A stretch of DNA of 64,000 nucleotides from Rhizobium sp. BK418 (GTDB taxonomy: Bacteria; Pseudomonadota; Alphaproteobacteria; Rhizobiales; Rhizobiaceae). The stretch covers positions 744,001 through 808,000 of the forward strand of contig NZ_SLZK01000001.1 in the NCBI RefSeq assembly GCF_004341105.1, given 5' to 3'. The position numbers and the translations under genes are program-made. The notes under the pieces are model-generated. The model saw nothing but the letters and a program-made list of their open reading frames with translations, had not been told where the DNA came from and did no database searches. This document shows, one piece after another, positions 46,347 to 54,494 of this stretch; the first letter of the stretch is position 1; the number at the start of each line of letters is the position of its first letter.

Positions 46347-46769
46347 ATGGGCAAGCCCGGCATCGACTTCCCAGGCTTCGGTGTAGGCCTGGTGATTTTG
46401 CGCGACGGCAAGATCCTTCTCTACAAGCGCATCCGTCCGCCTGAAGCCGGCTACTGGAATATCGTCGGCGGCAAGGTTGATCATATGGAGCCGGCCGAAG
46501 AGGCTGCGCGCCGCGAGGCGGAAGAGGAAACCGGCCTCGCGATCGGCCGTATCGAACGCATAGGCCTGACCGAGCAGATCATCGAAGCCGACCGCCAGCA
46601 CTGGATTTCCCTGCTCTACATCGCCCGCGACGTAACGGGCGAGCCGCAGTTGACCGAGCCGGACAAGCTTTCGGATTTCGGCTGGTTCGGCCTTGCCGAC
46701 CTGCCGGAGCCTTTGTCGGCCTTCACCAGAGCAGCGATTGCCAGCCTTCCGGCGGGCGAATTGCGCTGA
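46347..46769 (+). CDS. Nudix hydrolase
   Basis: 140 residues from the ATG at 46347, only 7 bases after the helicase stop. The Nudix box is GKVDHMEPAEEAARREAEEETGL (about 46-68), with all Glu residues of REAxEETG kept. The start FGVGLVILRDGKILLYKR and the CTP-like YWNIVGG are standard. Substrate not determined; the type resembles ADP-ribose or nucleoside-diphosphate cleaving enzymes. Confidence 0.9.
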   Translation: MGKPGIDFPGFGVGLVILRDGKILLYKRIRPPEAGYWNIVGGKVDHMEPAEEAARREAEEETGLAIGRIERIGLTEQIIEADRQHWISLLYIARDVTGEPQLTEPDKLSDFGWFGLADLPEPLSAFTRAAIASLPAGELR

Positions 46770-47087
46770 TCATTCGGCGCGCAACGCCGCCTCATAGGCA
46801 AGCCGCACCCATCGGGCCATGATATCGGGATCGTCATAGGCTTCTTCCGGAATGCTCCAGTAAGGCATCTTTACCGGCGCGCCCTTCTTGCCCTCGTAAA
46901 ACCACTGGCTGGCACCCGCCGCCGCAAATTCTGGCGCGCTCTTCTCATCGGCCTTCAGCAGGATTTCGTCTCGCACTTCGAGCGCCAGGATACGGCCGAG
47001 ATGATAGATGCCCTTGCCGCCGAACATGCGTTTGATGGTGACGGGACCAAGCGACTGAAACATTTCCTCGATGCCGGCATTGTCCAT
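46770..47087 (-). CDS. TfoX N-terminal domain protein
   Basis: 105 residues from the ATG at 47087. The TfoX-N fold is seen as IEEMFQSLGPVTIKRMFGGKGIYHLGRILALE and WFYEGKKGAPVKMPYWSIPEEAYDDPD. Full TfoX/Sxy proteins of gammaproteobacteria regulate competence and have a second domain; that is missing here. In alphaproteobacteria the function is unknown. Its stop touches that of the Nudix gene (converging). Confidence 0.88.
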   Translation of the reverse strand: MDNAGIEEMFQSLGPVTIKRMFGGKGIYHLGRILALEVRDEILLKADEKSAPEFAAAGASQWFYEGKKGAPVKMPYWSIPEEAYDDPDIMARWVRLAYEAALRAE

Positions 47088-47106
47088 GGCTGGTCGCTCC
47101 TCTGAC

Positions 47107-47209
47107 TGGAGCGCCTTGCATCCATTCGGACGCACAAAGCGACGCTCTAACTCTTTGAATCTAAGCATCGTGCTTTTCGAAAATCGATTCCGATTTTCAG
47201 GCCGATGCG
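47107..47209. repeat. Rhizobial mosaic intergenic repeat (two hairpin units)
   Basis: The first unit, GAGCGCCTTGCATCC to GACGCTCTAA, and the second, from CTCTTTGAATC to GGCCGATGC, fill the gap between two genes. The second holds GCATCG with CGATGC outside, and GAAAATCG (47179-47186) with CGATTTTC (47191-47198) inside. Its TCGATTCCGATTTTC core recurs at 17236-17281. The element at 62412-62517 has the same overall design. Confidence 0.65.
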
Positions 47210-47217
47210 GGGTAAGG

Positions 47218-47712
47218 CTATATCGAATGATAACCGCGGTGCAGATAGAGAAGCGCCGGGTGGATTTCGGTGAAACGGACGGCAGCGACCTCGCCGAAGA
47301 TGACGTTATGGGTCGGCATTTCCTTGATATCGGTCACCCGGCAGTCGAAGACGGCAAGTGCATCGGCGAGCACCGGCGCACCCGTTGCCAGCGTTTCGAA
47401 ACGGGCACTCAGGAAACGTTCTTCGTTTTCCAGTTGCGTGCGTCCAGAAAAGGCGTCGGCCACGCGCTGATGATGAGCGCCGAGCGAGTTCAGTGCGAAA
47501 ATGCCGCTGCGCCAGAAGATCTCGTTTTTCACATTGGTGTTATTGAGGCAGACGAGAACGGAAGCCGGATTGTCCGACACCGAGCAGGCGGCCGTGATGG
47601 TGACGCCGCGGCGGGCTTCACCGAGAGCCGTCGTCACCAGCTGCACGTGGCCGGCATAGCGACTCATGGCGTCGCGATATAGGCCAGGATCAATATGCTG
47701 CCTGTTCAACAC
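47218..47712 (-). CDS. Flavin reductase (FMN-binding split-barrel)
   Basis: 164 residues. The family pattern is FRDAMSRYAGHVQLVTT-like text at the start (YRDAMSRYAGHVQLVTT), RGVTITAACSVSDNPASVLVCLN with the FMN loop, FALNSLGAHHQRVADAFSG and the final HNVIFGEVAAVRF and YLHRGYHSI. Such enzymes supply reduced FMN or FAD to a two-component monooxygenase (RutF, HpaC). No oxygenase is near, so the partner must be elsewhere. Confidence 0.9.
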   Translation of the reverse strand: MLNRQHIDPGLYRDAMSRYAGHVQLVTTALGEARRGVTITAACSVSDNPASVLVCLNNTNVKNEIFWRSGIFALNSLGAHHQRVADAFSGRTQLENEERFLSARFETLATGAPVLADALAVFDCRVTDIKEMPTHNVIFGEVAAVRFTEIHPALLYLHRGYHSI

Positions 47713-47884
47713 ATGCTTCTCCGCAATCAGTGTCTTGTTTTTGTTATTTCGCCAATATGGCGGGCATCAGTTACCTTTTCTACAATAGCAGCCGCTAAAA
47801 GCTGAAGAATATGCTTGTTTTTCTTTGACGATTGCCGCCGTGCAGATAAAAGGGCATGGACTAGACGAGAGACCTGCACCTTTC

Positions 47885-48967
47885 ATGATGACGCTGCGTG
47901 TCATAGCCGCCCTTCTGTCGCTCCTGGCGTTGACGGCCGAAAGCCGCGCGGCCGGCGTGACGATCGGCGTTGTGGCCCCGCAAGACGGCACCTTCGCCTC
48001 GCTCGGCGCCCAAGTTCGTGCTGGCGCAGTTTTCCAGATTGGGCAGGCCGGCGATACGATCGTTCCGATCAGCGAAAGCTGTGAGGACAATAGCGGCCCG
48101 GCGATCGCCGATGCGCTGATTGCCGCCAAAGTTCAGATCGCCATCGGTTTCCTCTGCAGCGAAACGCTTGAAGGCGCGTTGCCGAAGCTCAAGGATGCCA
48201 ACATCCCTGCCATTACCGTGTCGGTGCGCTCGCGTATCCTGATGGAAGATTCGCTGAAGAACGGCTGGCCCCTCTTCCGTCTTGCGCCGCGGGACGGCGA
48301 TGAGGCGGAGAAGATCATCCAGATCATCCTGCAGCAATGGACGGCTTTCCCGATCGCCCTCATCGAGGACGGCACGATCCACGGCCGCGAATTGACGGAA
48401 GCCGTACGCGACGCACTGGAAGAAAATGGTCTCAAGCCCGTCTTCACTGATACTTACCGGCCGGGGCAGGAACAGCAGATCGGTCTCGTGCGCCGCCTGA
48501 AGCGAGCAGGTGCCACCAAGGTCTTCATCGGCGGCGACAGGAACGATGTCGCCACCATCGCGCGTGACGCCAAGGCTGAAAACATCTCGTTGGATATCCT
48601 GAGCGGCGATGCGATGCGCGCTCCCAACCAGCCGCTTGCGCTTGCGGACGGCGTACGCGCTGTCGCGATTCCGGAATACGCTCTTCTGCCGGAGGCAGAT
48701 TCGACCGTCCACGCGATGCGGGCGGCAGGAGTAGAGCCCGAAGGTTATGCCCTGCCTGCGGCAGCCGCCGCACTGATTGCCGATCAGGCCGTGCAGGCGG
48801 CGGTGACCGAGGGCAAGCCAATCGCAGAAAAGCTGATCGGAACGCAATTCAATACGCCGATCGGCCCGGTTATCTTCACACCGGCCCATGAGTTGTCGCA
48901 GAATCCCTATCGCCTGCTCCAATGGCGCGGCGACGCGTTCGTCCCGCCCGCTGGCGGCACGGACTGA
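47885..48967 (+). CDS. Periplasmic binding protein of the branched-chain amino acid type (Peripla_BP_6)
   Basis: 360 residues if it begins at the ATG at 47885, where a signal peptide (MMTLRVIAALLSLLALTAESRAA) starts; an upstream TTG at 47825 would add 20 polar residues. The mature protein has the two-lobe type I fold: VTIGVVAPQDGTFASLGAQVRAGA, IPAITVSVRS, PIALIEDGTIHGRELTEAVRDAL and IFIGGDRNDVATIAR-like text. There are no ABC permease or ATPase genes beside it, so it is an orphan receptor. Ligand unknown. Confidence 0.85.
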   Translation: MMTLRVIAALLSLLALTAESRAAGVTIGVVAPQDGTFASLGAQVRAGAVFQIGQAGDTIVPISESCEDNSGPAIADALIAAKVQIAIGFLCSETLEGALPKLKDANIPAITVSVRSRILMEDSLKNGWPLFRLAPRDGDEAEKIIQIILQQWTAFPIALIEDGTIHGRELTEAVRDALEENGLKPVFTDTYRPGQEQQIGLVRRLKRAGATKVFIGGDRNDVATIARDAKAENISLDILSGDAMRAPNQPLALADGVRAVAIPEYALLPEADSTVHAMRAAGVEPEGYALPAAAAALIADQAVQAAVTEGKPIAEKLIGTQFNTPIGPVIFTPAHELSQNPYRLLQWRGDAFVPPAGGTD

Positions 48968-49028
48968 CCTATTGACCATGCCGTAAGGCGGCTTACCCGC
49001 TTCCGGTTTGAGACGGAGACCGAGACCC

Positions 49029-49706
49029 ATGACGACACTGCCCATCCGCATCGCGCCATCGATCCTGGCGGCAGATTTTGCAAAGCTCGGCGAAGAAGTA
49101 CGCAACGTCACCGCGGCCGGCGCCGACTGGATCCATCTCGACGTCATGGACGGCCATTTCGTGCCGAACATTTCTTTCGGCCCCGATGTCATCAAGTCGC
49201 TGCGTTCCTACACCGATGCGACCTTCGACTGCCATCTGATGATCTCGCCTGCCGATCCCTATCTGGAGGCCTTCGCCAAGGCCGGGTGCGACCGCATCAC
49301 GGTCCATGCAGAAGCCGGACCGCATCTGCATCGCTCGCTGCAGACGATCCGCCATCTCGGCAAGAAGGTTGGCGTCACGCTCAATCCGGCAACGCCGCTC
49401 TCGGTCGTCGAGAACGTGCTTGACGATGTCGACCTCATTCTCATCATGTCCGTCAACCCCGGTTTCGGCGGCCAAAAATTCATTCCGGCAATGGTAGACA
49501 AGATCGCAGCGGCGAAGTCACTCATCGGTGACCGTCCGATCGAGCTTGAGGTGGACGGCGGCGTGACGGTGGATACCGCTCCTGCCGTGGCAAAGGCCGG
49601 CGGCAATGTGCTCGTCGCCGGGTCGGCAATTTTCAAGGGCGGCTCGCTCGAGGCTTATCGGCAGGCGATCACGGCCCTTCGCAACGCGGCTGAGGGAGCT
49701 CGCTAA
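49029..49706 (+). CDS. rpe: Ribulose-phosphate 3-epimerase
   Basis: 225 residues from the ATG at 49029. It interconverts ribulose-5-phosphate and xylulose-5-phosphate in the pentose phosphate pathway. Signatures are [33 protein letters not shown] (metal and catalytic Asp), [19 protein letters not shown] and the phosphate site [11 protein letters not shown] and VAGSAIF. Complete. The next gene starts directly at its stop. Confidence 0.96.
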   Translation: MTTLPIRIAPSILAADFAKLGEEVRNVTAAGADWIHLDVMDGHFVPNISFGPDVIKSLRSYTDATFDCHLMISPADPYLEAFAKAGCDRITVHAEAGPHLHRSLQTIRHLGKKVGVTLNPATPLSVVENVLDDVDLILIMSVNPGFGGQKFIPAMVDKIAAAKSLIGDRPIELEVDGGVTVDTAPAVAKAGGNVLVAGSAIFKGGSLEAYRQAITALRNAAEGAR

Positions 49707-50438
49707 ATGACGAAGCGCATGTTCATGGGCAGCCTTTTCGCCGCCCTGCTGACGGGAATATCCGCCACAGCCTTTGCCGGCGATATCGCCAATATCCAGC
49801 CTGTCGGTTTCTCAGCTGATGGCAAGGTCTTCGCCTTCCAGGAATTCGGCATGAAGAATGGCAAGGTCCCCTATTCGGATACCTATTTCATCAATACCGA
49901 CACCGGTGAAAATCTCGAAGAGACGCCCTTTCATCTGGAGCTGACAGACAAGGATGCTGATCTCTCCAAAGCGCGGCGCCAGAACCTGACAGCGGCCCGC
50001 AAGCAAATGGACAAATATGACCTACTGACCAATCCCGGCCTGATCGCCGCGTTCAATCCGCCGACCGAACTCGGCTCGCCGATGAAGACGATCCGCTATA
50101 CGACGCTTGCAACTGACGGCCTCGCGCGCGGCGCTTACACGCTGCTGCTCGGCGATGCGCAGGTCGCGACACCCGATGCTTGCAAAACCCTGAACAACCA
50201 CGTTGTTGGCTTCACTCTCCAACTCATCGAGAAGGACGGCGCGCCAAACCGCCAGATCGTCCATCAGGACAAGGCAATTCCCGCTGATCGCGGCTGCCCG
50301 GTGGAATATCGGATGGGCGGCGCCCTCGTCTATCAGCCGGAAGCCGGAAGACCCGTCCACATCGCCCTCATTCTGGCGCTGAGCGCTGCGCCTGACGGTC
50401 GCAACGGCCGCTGGATTGCCGTTCCGGTTAAGCCCTGA
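49707..50438 (+). CDS. DUF2259 secreted protein
   Basis: 243 residues, the ATG following the rpe stop without any gap. A signal peptide MTKRMFMGSLFAALLTGISATAFA-GD (cut near 24) is followed by GFSADGKVFAFQEFGMKNGKVPYSDTYFIN, the first strands of DUF2259. Two cysteines, DACKTL and DRGCPVEY, may form a disulfide. DUF2259 proteins are predicted periplasmic and beta-rich. Role unknown, but the coupling with rpe is tight. Confidence 0.82.
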   Translation: MTKRMFMGSLFAALLTGISATAFAGDIANIQPVGFSADGKVFAFQEFGMKNGKVPYSDTYFINTDTGENLEETPFHLELTDKDADLSKARRQNLTAARKQMDKYDLLTNPGLIAAFNPPTELGSPMKTIRYTTLATDGLARGAYTLLLGDAQVATPDACKTLNNHVVGFTLQLIEKDGAPNRQIVHQDKAIPADRGCPVEYRMGGALVYQPEAGRPVHIALILALSAAPDGRNGRWIAVPVKP

Positions 50439-50440
50439 AA

Positions 50441-50926
50441 ATGAACCGTCTGCGGGTGGCATGGCCGTCCTATTCAGAGCTTTTCATCGGCGCCCCCCTC
50501 TGGGGCGTGCTGATGCTGATCTCGGCCATGGTTGGCCTCTATCTGCGCAATGGCATGGAGACGAGCCATGTGCTTGATCTCGCCCTCCTCTATTTCGGCG
50601 GCGGGCTGCTCTCCTGGCCCTTCAATCTGCTTGCCGGACGATATCTTGCGCTTGGTCATGAGCTGGAGGCGCGTTTTGCCGCCTTCTTCCTGGCGTTGAC
50701 GACGGGCACGGTGCTGATGACGGCCTTTCTTTTCGCCATGGATTACCGGATTTTCTATTCTCGCTGGCATGCGCCCTTCGGCTCTGTCATCTGGATGTTC
50801 CAGTTCGTCTTTACCGGCGCCAGCGCCATCTATCAGTTCCTCGTTATCGGTCTGGGGCTGTTTTTGCCCGTCGGACTGGTCTGTCTGCTTGTCATCAGCC
50901 TGGCTCTTGCCAAACGCATGCGTTGA
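50441..50926 (+). CDS. Four-helix membrane protein of unknown function
   Basis: 161 residues, starting 2 bases after the DUF2259 stop. Four hydrophobic segments can be seen near 17-33, 44-64, 78-101 and 123-155. It is aromatic-rich, with FQFVFTGASAIYQFLVIGLGLFLPVG at the last. No family recognised. Part of the run rpe, DUF2259, this gene; purB follows after 61 bases. Confidence 0.65.
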   Translation: MNRLRVAWPSYSELFIGAPLWGVLMLISAMVGLYLRNGMETSHVLDLALLYFGGGLLSWPFNLLAGRYLALGHELEARFAAFFLALTTGTVLMTAFLFAMDYRIFYSRWHAPFGSVIWMFQFVFTGASAIYQFLVIGLGLFLPVGLVCLLVISLALAKRMR

Positions 50927-50987
50927 GATTGCCGGCCGTCTTTGCTACAGGGGCCGCAGCTACTGTCACAAATGAAGGCGCTCGCCC

Positions 50988-52295
50988 ATGATCCCTCGTT
51001 ATTCCCGGCCCGAGATGGTCGCCATCTGGTCTCCAGAAACCAAGTTCCGTATCTGGTTCGAGATCGAGGCGCATGCCTGCGATGCGCTCGCAGAGCTCGG
51101 CGTGATCCCGAAATCGGCTGCCGCCACCATCTGGGAAAAGGGCGGCAAGGCAACTTTTGATGTTGCCCGCATCGATGAGATCGAAGCCGTTACCAAGCAT
51201 GACGTCATCGCCTTCCTGACGCATCTTGCCGAGATCGTCGGCCCCGATGCCCGCTTCGTCCATCAGGGCATGACCTCCTCTGACGTGCTTGACACCACGC
51301 TGAACATCCAACTCGTGCGCGCTGCCGATATCCTGCTTGCCGATATGGACCGTGTTCTCGCTGCGCTGAAAACCCGCGCCTTCGAGCATAAGGATACGAT
51401 CCGCATCGGCCGCAGCCACGGCATCCATGCCGAGCCGACGACGATGGGTCTGACCTTTGCCCGCTTCTATGCCGAGATGAGCCGCAACCGTGCGCGCCTG
51501 GTCGCCGCTCGCGCTGAAATCGCCACGGGTGCGATCTCCGGTGCCGTCGGCACTTTCGCCAATATCGATCCTGTTGTCGAAGAGCATGTCTGCGCAGCCC
51601 TCGGTCTCGTTTCCGAGCCGGTCTCCACCCAGGTCATCCCGCGTGATCGTCATGCGATGTTTTTCGCCACGCTCGGCGTCATCGGCTCCTCGATCGAAAA
51701 TGTCGCGATCGAAATCCGTCACATGCAGCGCACCGAAGTTCTGGAAGCGGAAGAATTCTTCTCGCAAGGCCAGAAGGGCTCTTCGGCCATGCCGCACAAG
51801 CGCAATCCGGTTCTGACCGAAAACCTGACCGGCCTCGCCCGCCTCGTGCGCATGTCCGTCGTTCCCGCGATGGAAAACGTGGCGCTCTGGCACGAGCGCG
51901 ACATCAGCCATTCGAGCGTCGAGCGCGCCATCGGCCCGGATACGACGATCACGCTGGATTTTGCGTTGAACCGTCTCGCCGGTGTGATTGAAAAGCTCGT
52001 GGTCTATCCCGAGAATATGATGAAGAACCTCAACAAGTTCCGTGGTCTCGTACATTCGCAGCGCGTTCTGCTGGCGCTAACTCAGGCCGGTGTCTCCCGC
52101 GAGGATGCCTATCGCCTCGTGCAGCGCAACGCCATGAAGGTCTGGGAACAGGGCAAGGACTTCCTCGAGGAACTGCTTGCCGACGCCGAAGTCCGCGCCG
52201 CACTCTCCGAGGCGGATCTCCGGGAGAAGTTCGATCTCGGTTATCATACGAAGCACGTCGATACGATTTTCCGTCGCGTCTTCGGCGAGGTGTAA
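50988..52295 (+). CDS. purB: Adenylosuccinate lyase
   Basis: 435 residues. It cleaves SAICAR to AICAR and adenylosuccinate to AMP. Family text: MIPRYSRPEMVAIWSPETKF at the start, HEVIAFLTHLAE-like (KHDVIAFLTHL), HQGMTSSDVLDTTLNIQL, GRSHGIHAEPTTMGLTFARF with the catalytic His, and the lyase signature GSSAMPHKRNPV with its catalytic Ser. Complete. Other pur genes lie at 57-64 kb. It ends in a hairpin terminator. Confidence 0.96.
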   Translation: MIPRYSRPEMVAIWSPETKFRIWFEIEAHACDALAELGVIPKSAAATIWEKGGKATFDVARIDEIEAVTKHDVIAFLTHLAEIVGPDARFVHQGMTSSDVLDTTLNIQLVRAADILLADMDRVLAALKTRAFEHKDTIRIGRSHGIHAEPTTMGLTFARFYAEMSRNRARLVAARAEIATGAISGAVGTFANIDPVVEEHVCAALGLVSEPVSTQVIPRDRHAMFFATLGVIGSSIENVAIEIRHMQRTEVLEAEEFFSQGQKGSSAMPHKRNPVLTENLTGLARLVRMSVVPAMENVALWHERDISHSSVERAIGPDTTITLDFALNRLAGVIEKLVVYPENMMKNLNKFRGLVHSQRVLLALTQAGVSREDAYRLVQRNAMKVWEQGKDFLEELLADAEVRAALSEADLREKFDLGYHTKHVDTIFRRVFGEV

Positions 52296-52311
52296 TTACC
52301 GAAGATATCTC

Positions 52312-52343
52312 ATGAAACGGCGCCCACGAGGCGCCGTTTTCAT
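52312..52343. terminator. Terminator between purB and the converging iron permease-like gene
   Basis: ATGAAA-CGGCGCC, CACGA loop and GGCGCCG-TTTTCAT form a long stem with one unpaired base. It overlaps the stop codon of the minus-strand gene at 52340. Confidence 0.88.
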
Positions 52344-52810
52344 TTCCGCTTGCGCGATGTGGAAGCCACTGGCGTCTTGCGTTTTTTCGTCTCGCTTTTT
52401 GCAATCGAGATGTCGGCCTGTAAATCCGCTACCTCGCAAGCCTCTGTCCTGCCCCGGCCCTCGGCCGCCTTGGCCACCAGCCGGTCAAGATGTTTGAGAT
52501 CTTCTTCGTCGAGATTTTCGATGCCGATGAAGCGGTTCTCGGCGTGGCTCGTCAGGATGATTTCATTGAGCTTTGCCTGAATAGCGCGCGTGTCGCGCGT
52601 CTGCGCGTTCTGCAGCACGAAGACCATCAGAAAGGTGACGATCGTCGTGCCGGTGTTGATCACGAGTTGCCAGGTTTCCGAATAGTCGAACAAGGGACCT
52701 AGAGCGGCCCAAATAATGACGGCGATAAGCGCCAGAATGAAGGTCACCGGCTTGCCCGCCCACTCCGATACCTTGGTTGCAAAGCGGGCAAACACATGGC
52801 GTAACGTCAC
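52340..52810 (-). CDS. Low-affinity iron permease family protein
   Basis: 156 residues. GTG start at 52810, directly behind AAGGAGGATTTCAAG; the frame upstream of it is not coding-like. Family text: FARFATKVSEWAGKPVTFILALIAVIIWAALGP with the first membrane segment, LFDYSETWQLVINTGTTIVTFLMVFVLQNAQTRDTRAIQAKLNEII with the second. Bacterial members are small two-helix proteins named after a yeast iron transporter, but iron transport by them is not proven. The C-terminal tail is Lys/Arg-rich (KKRKTPVASTSRKRK). Confidence 0.85.
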   Translation of the reverse strand: MTLRHVFARFATKVSEWAGKPVTFILALIAVIIWAALGPLFDYSETWQLVINTGTTIVTFLMVFVLQNAQTRDTRAIQAKLNEIILTSHAENRFIGIENLDEEDLKHLDRLVAKAAEGRGRTEACEVADLQADISIAKSETKKRKTPVASTSRKRK

Positions 52811-52925
52811 CTTGAAATCCTCCTTGGAAGTCGGCCAAAGACAAACTCCAAGGAACGTTCCGCGGTTCCGTATGCAGAAAAAATTCCGGGTATCGCGGAA
52901 TCTTGCGACACCCGGAATGGTGCCG

Positions 52926-53720
52926 TCACATGGCAATCAGTTTCCGGTAGAGATGCCAGGTCGCATGGCCGAGGATCGGAATGACGAGTGCAAGGCCGGC
53001 AAAGAGCGGAAGTGTGCCGATGACGAGCAATGCGGCCACAATCAAACCCCAGGTGAGCACCGGCACAGGATTGGCGAAGGTTGCCCGGATCGAGGCGACC
53101 ATCGCGGCCACTGCTCCGCAATCCCTGTCGAGTAGAATCGGAAATGTCACGACAGTGATCGCCAGAACGACGAGCGCGAATCCGAGGCCGACCAGATTGC
53201 CCCACAGGATGAGCTGTATGCCTTCAGTCGTGCCGAAGACCTGTTGCATGAAGAGCGACATGGAGCGCGGGAAGACCTCACCGATAAGGCTCGTATAGAT
53301 GGTTTGCGCCGTGACCAGCCAGACGACGAAGATCCCGAACAGCAGGAGGCCGACGGCGATGATCGACGGCAGGGCCGGCGAGCGGCGTACATCGAGCGCA
53401 TGTTGCCAGGAGGTGTCGAGACCGGCCTCGCGTCGACGACTGATTTCATAAAGGCCGATCGCGGCGAGCGGGCCGATCAGCACGAAACCCGACATCAACG
53501 GAAAGATCATCGGCGCGAGATTGGCGCCCGAGCTCAACATCGTCAGGAAGATGCCAGCGATCGGATACATGAGACATAGGAAAACGTAATGTGAAGGCTT
53601 TTCCCGGAAATCCTCGAAACCGAGCCTGAGCGCGTCGAAGACGTCTGCTATGCTGATGCGATTGATCGCAGGCCGTGCGAAGCTGTCGCCAGCACCTGTC
53701 ATGATATGGAATGCCGCCAT
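52926..53720 (-). CDS. DUF2189 membrane protein
   Basis: 264 residues from the ATG at 53720, behind GAGGAGAAAGCC. Six hydrophobic segments; the family start ISIADVFDALRLGFEDFREKPSHYVFLCLMYPIAG and the central LFMQQVFGTTEG are DUF2189 hallmarks. Later FPILLDRDCGAVAAMVASIRATFANP is also conserved. Function unknown; such genes often lie near respiratory genes. Confidence 0.86.
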   Translation of the reverse strand: MAAFHIMTGAGDSFARPAINRISIADVFDALRLGFEDFREKPSHYVFLCLMYPIAGIFLTMLSSGANLAPMIFPLMSGFVLIGPLAAIGLYEISRRREAGLDTSWQHALDVRRSPALPSIIAVGLLLFGIFVVWLVTAQTIYTSLIGEVFPRSMSLFMQQVFGTTEGIQLILWGNLVGLGFALVVLAITVVTFPILLDRDCGAVAAMVASIRATFANPVPVLTWGLIVAALLVIGTLPLFAGLALVIPILGHATWHLYRKLIAM

Positions 53721-53842
53721 GGCTTTCTCCTCCTCAGCCAAGATGAGCCGGAGGCGAACGTGTCGGTAACGACAAGCCGACACGCAAACGCAACCGGCAG
53801 GCAGCGACTATAGCAAATTTCTCAGGCCAAGTCGCTCTCTCC

Positions 53843-53871
53843 CTTGACATCGCCGTCAAGCTTTCTCACAT
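53843..53871 (+). promoter_or_regulatory. Promoter of the RBBP9-like hydrolase gene
   Basis: CTTGAC (53843-53848), 17 bases, TCACAT (53866-53871). The -35 is perfect, the -10 fair. Start would be near 53878, only a few bases before the ATG at 53882, so the message may be almost leaderless. Confidence 0.5.
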
Positions 53872-53881
53872 CGGCGACACC

Positions 53882-54436
53882 ATGAAAGCGTCAGAAGCAG
53901 ATATTCTCATCGTTCCCGGTTACACCAACTCCGGTCCCGACCATTGGCAGACCCGCTGGGAAGCAAAGCTCTCCACCGCGCGCCGGGTCGAGCAGGCGGA
54001 ATGGTCGAAGCCCGTGCGTGAGGACTGGATCGCCCGCATCGCCGAGGAGGTGAATGCCGCCACACGCCCCGTCGTGATCGTCGCCCATTCCCTTGGCGTA
54101 CCCTCGGTGATTCATGCGATCCCGCTGTTTGAAAAGCGGGTTGCCGGTGCCTTCTTCGTCGCGCCGCCCGATGTCGCCAATCCGGATATCCGTCCGAAAC
54201 ATCTGATGACCTTCGGTCCCTACCCGCGCGATCCACTGCCCTTCCCCTCGATTACGGTGGCAAGCCGCAACGATCCTTTCGGCACGTACGAACATGCCGA
54301 CGATATCGCCAACAGCTGGGGGTCCTTCCTGGTGGATGCCGGCGAATCCGGCCACATCAATGCGGATTCTGGTCATGGGCCCTGGCCCGAGGGCACGATG
54401 GTCTTTGCTCAGTTTCTGAGCCGCCTGCCCGGTTGA
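53882..54436 (+). CDS. RBBP9/YdeN-type serine hydrolase
   Basis: 184 residues. DILIVPGYTNSGPDHWQTRWEAKL opens the family, AHSLGVPSVIHA holds the nucleophilic Ser (near residue 70), VASRNDPFGTYEHADDIANSWGS the acid, and SGHINADSGHGPWPEG the His. Small cytosolic alpha/beta hydrolases of this kind have unknown natural substrates. No ribosome site is evident, which fits the predicted near-leaderless message. Confidence 0.9.
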   Translation: MKASEADILIVPGYTNSGPDHWQTRWEAKLSTARRVEQAEWSKPVREDWIARIAEEVNAATRPVVIVAHSLGVPSVIHAIPLFEKRVAGAFFVAPPDVANPDIRPKHLMTFGPYPRDPLPFPSITVASRNDPFGTYEHADDIANSWGSFLVDAGESGHINADSGHGPWPEGTMVFAQFLSRLPG

Positions 54437-54494
54437 GAACCGGAAACTCCGGTATTTCCAGTGAATTGAGCGATCGCTTTCTAAGCATTTCTTA

